NCBI RefSeq assembly: GCF_022201045.2
Contig: NC_068559.1
Location: 2,082,501 to 2,146,500 of the forward strand
Length of the DNA stretch: 64,000 bases
Origin: Citrus sinensis
Lineage: Eukaryota; Streptophyta; Magnoliopsida; Sapindales; Rutaceae
Direction of reading: 5' to 3'
Shown: one piece after another, positions 21,629-36,803 of the stretch
Numbering within the stretch: position 1 is the stretch's first letter
Layout: each line of letters begins with the position of its first letter
Program-made: the position numbers and the translations under genes
Notes under the pieces: generated by a model
What the model was told of the DNA's origin: nothing
Seen by the model: the letters and a program-made list of their open reading frames with translations, nothing else
The model's database searches: none

Positions 21629-24600
21629 AATTAGCTTGTGTACTTGTTAAGGCAAAAATAAGTTGTACTTTTCAACAATTTAGGGTGCGTTTGGGACATG
21701 TATTGTATTATGTTTTATTGCATTATTTTAATATTAGTGTATTGTATTATGCTGTATTGCATTAAGACTGTATTATAATAATATTATGCATGTTTGGTTC
21801 TACACTGTACTGTAATAATTTTTTTGATTAATTTAAATTAAATATTATATTATATTATAGTATATTAATATACTTATATTGTATTAATATTTTATATTAT
21901 TATTAATTTTAAATTAATATTATTCAAATTTAACTATTTATTATTAGTTATAATAAATTATAAATTTATTAATAAATTATAATGTAAAAAAAATATAATA
22001 TAATAATATTGAATAATAAATTACATGTTTATTAATTTATATTAATAATTATAATATAAAAATAATATTAAATTAAAAGTTATATTTAATAATAATAATA
22101 ATTATTATTATTATTATAAAGTAAAAGTCAAAACGCAAAACTCAAAAAGCAAGACTCCAGCGATAGTTGCAAAAGCAAAAAAGGGAGAGAGAGAGAAAAA
22201 AAAAAAAAACAAAACAAGCAGCAATTGCTGCATTAAGTTAAACCCGACTGTGAGTCGGGTAGCTAATGCGGCAATTGCCGCATTAGTTTGGACTTTTAAT
22301 ATGATGGCCCTGTAGCTTTTTATTTGCTAAACATGAGCTTGTGTTTATATCAATGGGTGTCATCACCGTGCGTTTATCACATTGTATTATATTAAAGGTG
22401 AGTTTGACATATTATATTACATTGTATTATTTAACGTTTGATAAGTTGCTTTTGACTGTATTATGTTAACATTATATTATATTAATGTTATATAATATTT
22501 GATATTATACTGTACTATATTAATTTTTATTTATTTTATGTTTGGTGTTGCATTGCATGGCATTATATTAATTGTTTTGGTGAAAAATTTAGATTACAAG
22601 TTGGGAAAAAAATATTAATTAGTACTTAGAAAAAAATGATAAAGTAGATGTTGTAAATTTTATAATTTTTTACATCAATTATATTTTAGTATAAATGCAA
22701 AAGATATCACAATTCTTTTGAATATATGTAAAATTAAAAAATTCTAAAATTTTTTGTGTGTATATATACACACACAGGAGCAGTTCTCAAATATATATCT
22801 TGTGAAATAAAGATCAAAGAAAATAATTCAATCAAATAATCTCTAAAAATTATCATAACATAAATAAATAGATAAAAGCCATCTCATGATAAAGATGACA
22901 ACAAAAGAATTTACATATACCACAACAAACTAGAACCCTAATCACTAAATAAAATGGATTGAACAATGCACCAAACTCAGTTCAATTTATAGCTGGAGGA
23001 CGTTCTAATTCTGTTGGTTCTTCCAGGGCTCTGGCTCACTGGTGGTGCCATAAGCCCCTATGGACGGGCCCTCTTCATGATGTTACACACATCACAGAAA
23101 TTAAATTCAGCTGAGAAGTGGGATGGGTTGGTAATGGCACATGAACTGATCTGGGAAAAATTTTATCACGGATGATAGATGGAAGTGACCCCAGATTGCC
23201 ATTTGGATACATCAAACTGGAAGAGGTCCTTGACTTACGTTAATTTCTTCGGTTTGTTAAATGACAATCCTATTCTTCTGTCATTTATTCTGCATTGTTG
23301 TGTTGAAATTCCATGTAGCTGGTGATTTTTCTAACTTCATTAGATGGCAAGCCGTGCAAAGATTAATTCTCCTTCCTTAGAGACCATGATGAGCGCCATG
23401 CAAAAGGTATTCTTGCAGTAGACTCTTTAAAGTGTTTATTACATACCAAGCCTTTGTGTCATATGAAGGATTGATATCTTGGGAAAGCTGTAAAATAAGG
23501 CAGCTATTCTTCCCTCAACTGGGCATAAAGAAACGATGTCCACAGCTCCATTCTGCATTTCCTTGTATGACCATGCCTAGTGACTATTGCAGGAGGGATA
23601 CGTAGCAAGTAGGTCACACATTGCTTCCAATGCAATCAAGACAAATTGTCCCATGGTAGTATGCATCAGGATTGCCAAGGAACTTCAGGGCTGCCAAAAA
23701 ACATAGGCTAAGTGATGTTGGTATGGACAAGACTGGCAGCAGAAGCCATGCCTAGCTTTTCCGGAAGCAATCAGAATTTAGCGATGTAACTGCGTCTCCG
23801 TAGACAGGAGTTGACTGCCCATATGCACCCAAGGGATACAAATATTTTTTTTTTAGGCCAACTGCAAGATTTTGAACGGAACGAAGGCCGCAATGAATTA
23901 TGAAAAGGGTGGATTAAAATGATTTTAATTATATTGACTTGGAAGAAACCGATTCCTGAGTTTCAGTAAAAAATCATGAATTGATTTTAATATAGTTTCA
24001 TACAAGGTATACTTTGACGCAATTATCACCGATTAACTAATATAACATAATTAAATTTAAAGTCATTTTGTTTAAATAAATCAATACACATCATAGCTGA
24101 AAATATAGACTTAGGATTCTTTCCTAGTCTTTTTTTTTTCCCTCTCGTAGTCTCTCTCAATATTCCAATTCTAGTTAAAAAAAAATTGACTTAATAGTAA
24201 ACAAAGTGAAACAAGTCTGCCTAAATTATTAACATTAAAATTCAAAAAATTCAAGAGTCAAGACTACTCATTTTAGAGGCTATTAGAGAAAAAAGATTTG
24301 AAGAGGGTTCACGTTCAAAAATATAAATAATACATCATACAAGATCCTTAAACATTATTTGATATGTCATTACATTTATAAATGACAAGTCATTCAATTT
24401 TCACTCTAGAGTAAAGATTATACAAAATGTTATCTGCCATAAAATTATAAACAACATATACCGTATCTGACGAATTTCAAACAAATAATTTAACTCCAAG
24501 TAAGAATCAACAACATTTTACCTATTTAGTATCTTAATTTCTTTTGAATTCCAACTGAAATAACATTTATTTATTAAATGGTAAATTAAAAATTTCATGA

Positions 24601-25097
24601 GTTATGAAGTTCATCATAATGAGTCATATAATATTGAGAGTCAAGTTGAAACTCAAATATTAAAACTCCTAAATTAGCTAACATAAAATTAAGAAACTCA
24701 TTAAATATGTATAAATGTTTATAATTAACTTATTTTGCAGCTAATTTTTCCAACTTGAAAACATGTTAATTCCAAAGGTCCCTTAAGATGAAGATTCCTA
24801 ATTTCACCTTAACCTTGGTGTGACAGTAAGCTTGACTTGATAACCTTAAAAGGGTTAACAACTAGAGCCTATCAAACTTAATGGAACAAGTGTGAAATAC
24901 CTTCTCAATATACTGAAATGAATTCCTACCACTACAAAATTTTATAATTGTCATTGAAATTAAAAATCCCAAAATTTTAACAATAATTCTTAAGACTTTG
25001 AAAAAGAATAAGCGGGAAACATTGAAACTTCCTACACAAAATTCAAGTGCTTGTAGGTATCTAAAACCATAATAGCAGATTAAGAATGGAATAGACT
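21629..25097. other. Intergenic between duplicated blocks
   Basis: From 21,629 to about 22,975 the sequence is the 3' flank of P450 copy A and aligns with about 30,346-31,050 of copy B. An extra ~650 bp at about 21,684-22,345 is seen only here. It is very AT-rich, with TATTATA-type words, a GAGAGA run and a perfect 22-bp palindrome at 22,264-22,285. The next part, 22,980-23,850, is less AT-rich and looks like decayed coding or transposon remains, but I recognise no protein. The rest to 25,097 is AT-rich with no supported gene. Confidence 0.55.
22264..22285. repeat. Perfect 22-bp palindrome
   Basis: TAATGCGGCAATTGCCGCATTA, preceded by the related GCAGCAATTGCTGC (22,219-22,232) and the small hairpin CCCGACTGTGAGTCGGG. 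It lies in an insertion absent from the paralogous block, so it probably belongs to a small transposon. Confidence 0.7.
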
Positions 25098-26552
<1,455 letters not shown>

Positions 26553-28670
26553 TCTGTTTTCTTAAAGGGATGAAGGCGGCGACAGGCGAGATTTGGTTGT
26601 TTGCTCGACTCAAAGTGCGGCAGGGCTTCTGAAAGTACAAGTTACGCGGCACTTTTATACGGAGGAGTGACTTTCCATAATTGCGAATTGAGGCCTCTTT
26701 TTTATAATATTTTCACATTGCCCCTATTATCTTGGATGGTGAGGATTGGATTATGATTATAGATAAGTAAATTCGGACGGACCGTTTGAGACTTAACGAG
26801 ATAATGATAGATTTTTAAAAAAATTAAAATTTGATCATATTTTATAAAGGTAAATAGTTATTTTTATTTTTAAAAATTTAATAAATAACTATATTTGATC
26901 TCTTTTTATTTCTTTCGCCAACCTCCATCACTCAGTTAAACTTATGATAAATTTTTAAATAATTTGCTATCTCTCAACATAATTCAATACTCATAATATA
27001 CCATTAGTCGAGACCTACTGTGATCTTCGAATACCAGATAATTTAATACACTAAAAAAAAAATACCATTATCATCAGTTCAATCCTTTTACACACACTCT
27101 TTCAACTTCTGCCAACTCTATATCTCCAGCAAAAGAAGTAGTGATGATCTCCCCTTTGCAATTTTTGACAACCATGTCTAAAGCCCAACCATCATTCCTT
27201 CTGAAGTTGAGATTGCTGCACGAGTGAAAAAGAATATTGAAATTGAATTATTAATTTGGAAGAATTTCACAACACAATTAAACAGTTATTGAATGTATTT
27301 GAGTCATTTGACCGTATATTTTTTTGTTAAAAAAAACCCATATCTAGGTTCAGTTACAAAAGCCAAATCTCTCAAATCATGTGTCTAGATTCAAGGACCA
27401 CAAACAAGAGATTCCAAGAACTTGTTAACACCCTTTTAGAAAACTTGATTTTGGATTTTCATGCTTGGACAATGGCTTCTTGGATTCCTCTCCAGTGACT
27501 CCAATTTTGTCATACAATTGATTGAAATTGAATGGCTAATGCTCGATTGATACTCTTAAGTCTTATCGAGATTTTGAGCCCGGCATAGTTTAGGAGTTTT
27601 ATAAGTTTAAAAAATGGGGTGGCTGAAAAATAGGCTGATGAAGAATTTAAACAAAAAAAAAAAAAGTTCGAATATCACTCAAATTTAATTCTTTTTTATT
27701 TAAAAAAACTGATGATTTTTATTTAAAAGAATAATATTAAGTCCCTCAAGTTTTTTATTTTTAACTATTTGTATCTTTTCTTTAAAACTTATTATACTCA
27801 TAAGATATCAACAGTCAATATTCAAAATAACTTTTTCTAAATATCAAAACAATCATCATAATCATTATTATTATTATTTCGTGTAATATAGTTAAAGGGA
27901 CAAAAATCTAAGGGTGAAATAAAAGTGGTATTTAATAGAATTTATATAATGACAAAAGCCAAGTGGACCCAAGTGATAAAACTGTTTAATTGATGGACAG
28001 AAGATCAATTTTCATTTGTGTTGCCGACACCACAGTTTGGTTTACGCTTCCCGACCCATGATATAGGAGAAGTCTATGTTACAGCTTCTGTAAGTAGCAG
28101 CAGCCAATAGGGAACTTCCACGGGTGCTAGAGGAGAGAGAAAGAGGTCCCAATGCAAGGTGATGGAAATGGGAAAGTTCGAAGCTGTTACTTGCAGCTTC
28201 TGCACCTTAGCCATGTCCGGATATTCAGGACCATGCACTTTTGTCATCCCAGACAATTTTTCATAATTAAAACAAAACAAGTGCTGCGTCCTGTGGCTGA
28301 TATTTAGAGCAAATGAAGTTTACCAAGTCCTCCCATAAAAATATCATATCCCACCATTTTCTCCAACCATTTTAAAGGTTGAAATTACAAGAGAAGTCGT
28401 ATCATATCTATGTACTATGTTTATCACAATTGTTTGGCAACCACCAAATTCGCCGTATAAAGTCATTGATTAATCAGAAAAATATACCATCGTCGAAAAC
28501 TTCGCCATTGTGGCCCCTGATGTATAAAACTGACCATAGGATTAGCAAAGGTTTGTCAGCTAGCGGAACTTACGTGTACGTCATGCACACTTAAATGTTA
28601 TCTATATACTGTGTAGGCATTGCTCTGACGTAACCTCTTCATTCAGAGTCCCCGAGTCAGCTGCAAGGGA
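26553..28670. other. Intergenic between RPS26 and P450 copy B
   Basis: This contains the RPS26 5'UTR and promoter (about 26,553-27,140, missing from the left copy) and the P450 promoter. No coding sequence is supported. A CTATATA motif at 28,602-28,608 lies about 65 bp before the P450 ATG and is the likely TATA box. Confidence 0.65.
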
Positions 28671-30345
28671 ATGGCCATGAATAATCTTTCAGCAGAATCA
28701 ACTGTTGCTGCAGCAATTTCAGCCTTAGTGATATTCCTCTCAATTTTCCTATTGATTTCAAGAAATGGGCAAAAAAGGACACTCAAGAAGAAGCAAGCTC
28801 AACAAGCACCGGAAGCAGGGGGAGCATGGCCTTTGATAGGCCACCTACATATCTTACGAGGGTCAGAGCCAGCTCACAGAGTTTTGGGCAACATGGCTGA
28901 CAAATATGGACCGATATTCACTATGAAATTGGGAGTGAAGCAAGCTTTAGTGGTGAGCAACTGGGAAATTGCCAAGGAGTGTTTTACCACAAACGACAAA
29001 GCTTTTGCAGGTCGCCCCAAAACAATGGCCACGGAGCTTTTGGGGTACAACTTTTTGGTCATAGGCTTCGCACCATATGGCAACTACTGGCGTCAGTCAC
29101 GTAAGATAGCCACAATTGAGCTTCTGTCAAATCGTCGCCTTGAGAAGCTCAAACATGTACGTGAATCCGAAGTGAAGGCTTCAATCCAGAGGTTATACAA
29201 GAATTGCATAAGTAGCAGCAGTTCACGTAAAGTAGTTTCGGTAGAGATGATCCATTGGCTCGAGGGCACAGTACTTGACATTATTTTGAGAATAATTGCC
29301 GGAAAACGTTACACTTCACAATCACAAGAGGTTAATGATTGGCAACAGCAAATAACAAAATTCACTGCCTTGTCTGGTCAGTTCGTGGTGTCCGATGCGT
29401 TGCCCTTTCTGAGATGGCTAGATATCGGCGGCTATGAGAGATTAATGAGCAAGACAGCCAAATATTTTGACATCATTTTGCAAGAATGGTTGGATGAGCA
29501 CAAGATGAAAAGAGATTCTGGTGATGCTAAGGGCGACGAGGATTTCATGTATGTGTTGTTGTCCTTGCTTGATGATAATGCAGAGCAGCTTCCTGATCGC
29601 GATGCTGACGCTGTCATTAAAGCAATATGCGTGGTATATTATATGCCCATGAAAAGCTTTTGTGTTTGTGTTTGTATTGTTATATGAATGTCACAGATTG
29701 CTTACTGCTTTTAATTTGCAGACTCTAATCGTAGCGGCTGCAGACACCTCAGTAGTTACGTTGACATGGGCTATTGCTTTACTTGTCAACAATCGCGATG
29801 TTCTGAAGAAGGCACAAGACGAATTAGACATTCAGGTTGGCACTGAAAGGCCAGTGAATGAATCGGACGCGAGAAATTTGGTTTACTTGCAGGCCATTAT
29901 CAAGGAAACGATGCGTTTATACCCCGCTGCACCACTTTTACTACCTCACGAGTGTATAGAAGAATGCATCGTCAATGGTTACCACGTCCCTGCAGGCACC
30001 CAACTGTTTGTTAACGCCTGGAAGATTCAACGCGATCCATGTGTTTGGGAGGAGCCATGTCAATTTCAGCCAGAAAGATTTCTTACTAGGCATAAGGATA
30101 TTGATGTTGGGGGACAAGATTTTGAATTGATACCATTTGGCAGTGGAAGAAGAATGTGTCCTGCAGTGTCATTTGGCCTCCAAGTTATGCAACTAATGCT
30201 TGCTTCATTAGTGCATGGGTTTGATTTTACAACCCCATCAGATGAACCGGTTGACATGGGAGAGGCAATGGGCCTAACCATTGCTAAGGCTACTCCGCTT
30301 GAAGTGCTTGTTAGTCCGCGCCATTCTGCTTCTTTATATGGTTAA
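28671..30345 (+). CDS. CYP82-like cytochrome P450, intact copy B
   Basis: Membrane-bound haem monooxygenase of plant specialised metabolism, expected in the ER. Exon 1 is 28,671-29,633 and exon 2 is 29,722-30,345; together they encode 528 residues, normal for CYP82. The N-terminal anchor is near 12-30. Motifs: proline hinge APEAGGAWPLIGHL near 46, C-helix WRQSRK, I-helix AAADTS, K-helix [14 protein letters not shown], and haem loop FGSGRRMCPA. The last position of the haem loop is Ala where Gly is usual, and the I-helix has Ala where Gly is usual; both P450 copies share these. CYP82 enzymes act on coumarins, terpenoids, flavones or alkaloids, and the substrate cannot be read from the sequence. 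The two copies are highly similar, so duplication is fairly recent. Confidence 0.95.
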
Positions 30346-31123
30346 AATTAGCTTGTGTACTTGTTAATGCAAATAATTAAGTTGTACTTTTCAACAACTT
30401 AGTCATAAAGGTGCGTTTATCTCTTTTAAGTGTCATGTCACTGCGTTTAGCACACTGCATTATGTTAATGTTAATGGTAAGTTTAATACATTATATTGTA
30501 TGTTAATTATTTAATATTTGTTATCTTCCATTAAATTGTATCATATTGACGTTGTATTGTATTAATAGTGTATAATATTTGGTACTATATTGTATTATAT
30601 TATTTTTTATTTATCTCATATTTGGTACTGCATTGAATTATATTAATTATTTAGATAATTAATTTAACTTATAAGTTGGGAAAATTCTTTTTTTTAAAAA
30701 AATACTAAATATTGAAGTTATAAATTGTAGAATTTTTCAATTTTCACATCAATTATTTTCAGTCTAAATATAAAATGTATCATAATTCTTTTGAACACAT
30801 GTAAAATTAACAATTTCTAAAATTTTCTCTAGCATAACTTTTGTTTGTTCAACATTTCTCAAATGCATACCTTTTCAAATAAAGATCCAATCAAATAATC
30901 TAATCAAATAAATTCTAAAAAATCATAACATAAATAAATAGATAAATAGTCATCTAAACGTTAAGGATGCTAATAAAAATTTTACATATGCTACAACATA
31001 CTAGGACCCTGATCCCTTAATAAAATGGATTGAACAATGCACTAAGCTCCTCATCCAACAATGAAAAAAAAATTACGTGAGTTTTTTTTTTTTTTGAAAT
31101 TTATAATCTTTCATTAAAGAAAT

Positions 31124-31348
31124 TTACGAGATACATAACAGGCATGAAACTTTGGCTACATTGGTTCCAAACCTTATGGCTTTAGCCTTTGCCAATTCCA
31201 TCTCCTCTAGAAATTCAATTCTATTCATTGACCCCGTCATCAACTCTCCTCTTGAGTTTCTAATCACAACATCTACGCCTTTAACAACATCACAACTTCT
31301 AATAGCTGCATCCGGATCCCAAGTTAAATTCTCTGGATTGCATGTCAT
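31124..31348 (-). pseudogene. RNase H-like (RVT_3) fragment of a non-LTR element
   Basis: A 74-codon open stretch reads LTWDPDAAIRSCDVVKGVDVV, then RNSRGELMTGSMNRIEF and ELAKAKAIRFGTNVA. This is the shape of the RNase H-like domain that ends many plant LINE polyproteins (VVVRN..GE, AEAKAI). It is short, lacks the start of the domain, and has a T run next to it. It is a relic; the assignment rests on motif resemblance only. Confidence 0.5.
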
Positions 31349-31389
31349 TTAAGAAGAAAAGCTTCACTTAACTACTTTGTAGGACTCTA

Positions 31390-31680
31390 AGGATGCATTT
31401 GAAATTGAGTTGGGCAGCTGTAACTTAAAAACTATAACATAAAAATATTTGGTAAACACTGGCTACTATAACTTTTAAGTTATGTTGATATGATTTTTCA
31501 CTTGTATAATGAAAAATTTATTATATGTTTAATAATATTATCAAAATTATTATTTAAAATTTATATTTACTATATATTATTAACTTTTGTTTGATAGTTA
31601 TAATTTTTTTTCTACAACAGCTATAACTTAAAAGTTACATCACCACAGTTCCAAACAAAACCTAAAAAATATTCAACACA
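31390..31680. mobile_element. Possible MITE (AT-rich, inverted ends)
   Basis: The left part (AGCTGTAACTTAAAAACTATAAC) and right part (CAGCTATAACTTAAAAGTTAC) form imperfect inverted repeats around an AT-rich core without coding. Exact ends and TSD could not be set. Confidence 0.35.
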
Positions 31681-33429
31681 TCTCCATAAACCATAATTCT
31701 TTCTTGGTCTACAACGCAGTGATCATAGTAAATCTATTAGTTGCTAATATGTTTCTCAATATACCTTAATTCTTCTTATAACTAATACACTTTACAGGCC
31801 AAATTATACATTTGAAAATATTTTTAAGGATCACACAATTCAATTCAACTGTAAGATTATTGAACATCCATATCTAGACAAATTATCCAGGGTTTCCAAT
31901 AGCACAAAGCCCAACTACCCATGTTACAACTTTTAACGTCAAATAAATGCAAAAGGCAAAACCCGAAAAGATCAAACACTTCCATTAAAGCTCTTATAGA
32001 GCCCAACTCCATATGAACTGAGCAGAACATGTCATAACCCCTTAATTAAACTCCATGATAAAAAAATTGGAGAAGCATTAAGTTTAATTTTTTATTTTTT
32101 CAAGTCTTGATACTAAGACATGAAAAAGATCTCGTTACTGCTGTCTAACTATGGATATAATCAACAATTCAAATCAATTCCCTAAATTAATTCAAGCTTA
32201 AGATCTGTTGTATCAAACTTAGAATAAGCCCAAAAAGTCCACATAAGTATAGGCCCAATAAAAAATAACTTTAGCACTTAAAAAATATTTTTAAGTAAAA
32301 TGTTTAAAGGGCGAATCTTTTACAAAATATTAAAGGCTTGATTATATTAAAAGTGACCTAAGTCCATTCTTTGTAAATAATTACTTAGATTCATTTTCTA
32401 CAAATATTATAGGCCCAACAAAATAAATGACCTAAATATTTAAGGGGTGAGTTTTCGATTAAGCGCCAAAGGCGTGATTCCACAAAGAGTGACCTACATT
32501 CATTTTTTTTTTGGTAAAAAATGACCTAAGTCAATTTTCTATAATAAATGATCTAGGTCCATTATTTACAAATAATAAACCAAACACTTAGAATATATTT
32601 ATAAGTAAAACATTCAAATGGTGAGTTTTCGACAAAGGACCATAGGCGTGGTTCTACAAAGAGGGACCTACATCTATTAATTCTTTATAAAGAACGACTT
32701 AAATCCATTCTTTAGATTCTATTTGTAAAAATTTAATTCAAAAGATTGACTTGAGAATCAAAGGATTATACGGCAACCTCGGCACTCTTTGACAATTTGT
32801 TTTCTTTTGCAAAGCCTTTGACAAAAAAAATCCACATCTTAAGTTAAAATAGTCCATAAAGCTTAACGTAGAAGGATATTCGAAATAAAAAGTTAATTAT
32901 TACGTACCAAGCAAAAATTTGCAACGACAAGATTCAATTCTTAAAATTTAGAAATCAATATCAAATCAGTAACATAATCAGCCATTCAAATCACACCTCA
33001 AATTAATTTAAGATATAGTAATTAAACCTTAACACTAATCTGTTGTTTGACGATTCAGGCGATGAAGATCAGGCACAGCGGTGAGGTAATGACTATAGTA
33101 TCGCACGATGTAGAGAAAGTAGATTAGTACTTATGGTATCATGCAGCAAGTTGAAGGCGCAACAAATGTGAACTCCATGGTAGTATCAAGCGGTTGTGAT
33201 AAATTAGGTGATGATGTTAGTGATAAAAGGAAGGAAAGGTTAAAGATTTGTTTCGATAGGTGGATGATGAAAAAAAATGAGATTTTGTTTTTTTTTTTGT
33301 TTTTTTGTTTTTTTTATATATAATACGAGCACGCCTAAACCCACACCCGCAAGTGGATTCGTTAATGCGTTAGTTGTAATAAACTCCTTAATGCGTTGTT
33401 GATGTATCGTATTAGTCTAACGCTATCAT

Positions 33430-33745
33430 ATTCGAAGCTTAAATACCATTTCCAACTTTTAAGTTGTTAAAGTTGTCTATATTGTGATGCTGGAACTTTT
33501 AAATTGTCAAGATGTAGAAATAAAACTACAACGATAAAATAAAAATTAATAGTATATAATAAATATAATTTTTAAATAATAATTTAAAAAAATAAAAATA
33601 TTATAAATTTTTTATCATAAAAATAATTAATCAAATCAGCTTAATTTTTAAATTAAAATAATTAATATTTACCAAACACTTTAGTTGTAACTTTTAAACT
33701 ACGGTTGTTCGACCTCAATACCAAATCGGCCAAACAGGGCCTACA
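33430..33745. mobile_element. Possible MITE (AT-rich, inverted ends)
   Basis: It begins near CCAACTTTTAAGTTGTTAAAG and ends near TTAGTTGTAACTTTTAAACTACGG, then GGCCAAACAGGGCC, which resembles hAT-type MITE ends. The core is AT-rich and noncoding. Borders are uncertain. Confidence 0.35.
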
Positions 33746-34080
33746 TATTATATAATTCAGGTCCCAAGCTTGGACTTGAACAAAGCATTGATGATGTTAC
33801 GCCATTAAACAAATAGAAAATAGAAACCCAATCATACATATTCACAGATCCGTGCACATAGTGAGATACAAAAAGAGCATAAACCCCAATATTATTTTGG
33901 ATGTCACATAAGGGATACACAAGTAACACTCACTGCAAAAGAAAGGGTGTCTGTCATCAGTTGCAAATTATCGTTTTATTGTCACTTCAGCGTGAAAAGC
34001 TGCAAGGGTATTCGCCTCTTGAACCCAAGAGAGAACCCAGATCAAACAAAGAACTCCATGCTCAAGGAAGAGCTCCAAGC

Positions 34081-36231
34081 TTAAGGGCATTCTTTCTGAT
34101 ACACATCACTAGCATACTTCCAGTTCATTACGTTCCAAATGTTTTTCAGATAATCTGGTTTGACATTCTTGTACTGCACATATAAATAAGAAAAATTATC
34201 TCAAACCAAGTAAAGAATCATTGCTGACACTAAATTAGTACATTTTCAACTCAAGATTACCAAACAGAATTATGGATCTCATCATTACCGATGCTAATAC
34301 CCTACAAGTTTCTAAGATAAAAAAATTAACCACACAGTACAGGGAATTAAACTCTGCAAAATTACCTGTAGGTAGTATGCATGCTCCCAAACATCTATAC
34401 CAAGCAAAGGAACCAGAGTTGGGGCTTTAGTCACCAGTGGATCCTGCAGCAGCAGTTCATAATTTATGCATTGCTTAGACAGTTAGAGAAGTTTTTTTTT
34501 CACTGATTACACAAGTTCATAGATTAAGTACAAAAGCAAATTCACCAGTCAAGCCACTGCCAACCGCCAACTCATGAAAAATTTAGATGTGTATATTATG
34601 TTCAGGGGATTAGGGTGATTTTAACCCCAAAAAAAAAATAATAAATAACAGTTCCTGGCATGCCACCCAGGCCGTCAGTCCTCATCCCCTGTCATGGGGG
34701 TAATGAGTTCAAGTCCTAATGGACTTGAAATTCCAACCTTGAAACTATTTGTAAGTGTAAGGTAGATCTTGCCTTTATTCAGCACAGATTTTTTTATCTA
34801 TGCTCAATAGACCCCCAGGCTATGCTATTGTTGCAATGATTTAGTTTTAATAACAATAAATTGTAATGTACTACTAAAAGAAAGAATAAAAAACCACTTT
34901 TGATATGATAGTGAATCTTCTATATATATTTAAAACAAGGGCTAAGCACAAAATCATTACTATTACTTTGACTTGAAAATTCAATAGAAATAACTGGAAC
35001 TGTTAAATTGAACAACATTAGAAACTTCAGACGGTCATTCCTTGAATGCCTTCTAAAAAAAAATGCTGTGAAATTCTTACCAAATTGGAGAATCTCATAA
35101 AATTACCTGATTTGCAGTAGTTTCAACCACAAGCCTTTTAAACTCTGTATCTAAACCAAGCCACTGCCAAAAGGAAGCATGTAAAGAAGCAAAGAATAAA
35201 ATGCAAAGATGCACATTGGCTGACACATAGAGGCAATGACTAGAGATAAAGAATGAAACAATTGTAGAGACTTGAAACCAACAACAGTGATGAAACAATT
35301 GTAGAGACTTGAAACCAACAACAGTGCTTACCACCCATCCAGAGCCCTGCAAAGCTGCACCCTCAGCACTCATCTTTTGTATCAATGCTTCCAGAGAACC
35401 AAAATGCGTGTCAATAGCCCAACCAAGGGAACTATGTGGTGGCTCGCCACCTCCTTCCTGGAATAATGAATGTAGCATGTTAAAACATTAGACAACAGAT
35501 TTTAAAAAAGGCCTTACGAAAACAATCTATAGAGAAGTTCAACTTACGTGAACAGGAGCAAGATTCTTCCAGAAAATTGAGTGGTTGACATGACCTGCAT
35601 GACATATTACCATTTGACATGAACCAAATCAATAACAGATATCAAAACAAGAGCGATCATGGTTGAAGAGGATCGTAGGAAGCTTAACGGTAGCTGTTAG
35701 CCTGATATTTGTTCTTTAATTTGATAGATATTGAATATGAACTATTATGTTTCTCAACACTCTTCTTAAGCAGCATTTATTAACTTGAATAGTAAAATAC
35801 TCATAACAAAATGAACTACGTTAAACATGATTGTTTCCCAATCACTTGTATTTCTAACACTACTCTCTCTAATGACCTACGGTTGGCTGGTATTTAAAGA
35901 TTATGCATTTGCTTACTGCTGATAATACATTGAGAATGAACACACATTTGATAATTATCCTATGAATATCCTTTATCATTATTGTTCAAAGTAGCTATCT
36001 CAACACACCAAACCTCAAGTCCTGAGATGCAGTGCCTCTAAGAGCCACATCAACAAGAAAGAATTCTAAAAGAATCTCCAAATGAGATAGTGCATATTAA
36101 AGAGAGAGAAACACTATGTGATTCAGAGAGTCTTTTGAAACCTTTAATTTAATGTTATATTTTTTTTATCTCATAATTTAAGAAAAGTGTTATAATTATT
36201 ATTACTTTTGTAGAGAAAAAAATTGATTAAG

Positions 36232-36281
<50 letters not shown>

Positions 36282-36803
36282 CTTTTGAAAAATGACCTCC
36301 TTTTTCACTTTTCCAAATAAAAATTAGAATTTTTGGTGATGCTCTAAAAATTAATTCAATAATCATTCTAACACTAAATATTAATTAATAAAATTGATAT
36401 AAAAATAAATCAAAATCAGTTCTTTCTTCTTCAAGTTCAGTTAAAATACAATAATTCAACAACATATACCTAAAATACAGTGAAAAAAAAATCAACAATA
36501 AAAAAAAGCTATCTAACCTCCGCCGTTGAACTTGATAGCGCCCTGCAACTGGACGACGGTGGAAGTGTCGACTTTGTTCAAAGCTTGAAAAAGCTGCTCG
36601 ACCGCCTTGTTGTAGTTAGTAACGTAAGCCTGGTGATGCTTCTGGTGATGAAGCTGCATAATCTCTCCGCTAATCGCCGGCTCCAAAGCGCTGTAATCGT
36701 ACGGAAGATCAGGCAGCGTGACCGTCTGCAGTCCACGTAGCCCTAATCCTACGGATTTACCCAAGCCTATAGCTTTTCTGGTGGCGAGCGAACGGAGAGC
36801 CAT
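34081..36803 (-). CDS. MSD1: Superoxide dismutase [Mn], mitochondrial
   Basis: Converts superoxide to hydrogen peroxide and oxygen in the mitochondrial matrix. Six exons: 36,518-36,803; 35,548-35,594; 35,332-35,457; 35,107-35,163; 34,366-34,443; 34,081-34,173. All phases agree and give 228 residues. The ATG at 36,803 gives [16 protein letters not shown], a typical mitochondrial presequence, before [13 protein letters not shown]. Metal ligands are visible: His52 in QLHHQKHH, His100 in VNHSIFW, and Asp189 and His193 in [12 protein letters not shown]. The C-terminus is [11 protein letters not shown]. Intron 1 carries a (AT)n microsatellite near 36,233-36,280, and intron 4 a SINE-like piece. All key residues are present, so the gene should be functional. 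Confidence 0.97.
34600..34830. repeat. SINE-like fragment in MnSOD intron
   Basis: GAGTTCAAGTCCTAATGG resembles a tRNA-type B box (GGTTCRANNCC). It lies after a GC-richer stretch (GGCATGCCACCCAGGCC) that stands out from the AT-rich intron. The 3' end GACCCCCAGGC is followed by AT-rich DNA. A tRNA-derived SINE is a guess. Confidence 0.3.
36233..36280. repeat. (AT)n microsatellite
   Basis: About 48 bp of uninterrupted AT repeat within intron 1 of the MnSOD gene. Confidence 0.9.

Larger units (their letters stand above)
30346..34080. other. Intergenic, transposon remnants
   Basis: The first 700 bp match the 3' flank of P450 copy A. A LINE-type RNase H fragment lies at 31,124-31,348. Two AT-rich stretches with inverted ends (31,390-31,690 and 33,430-33,745) look like MITEs. 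Between them, 32,220-32,730 holds several diverged copies of a sentence-like word (GACCTAAGTCCATT, GGGTGAGTTTTCGA). No host gene is supported. Confidence 0.5.

Noticed and set aside
22980..23850. Possible decayed gene between the duplicated blocks
   Set aside because: Composition looks less intergenic and short peptide-like stretches appear, but no frame longer than about 50 codons or known motif could be assigned.
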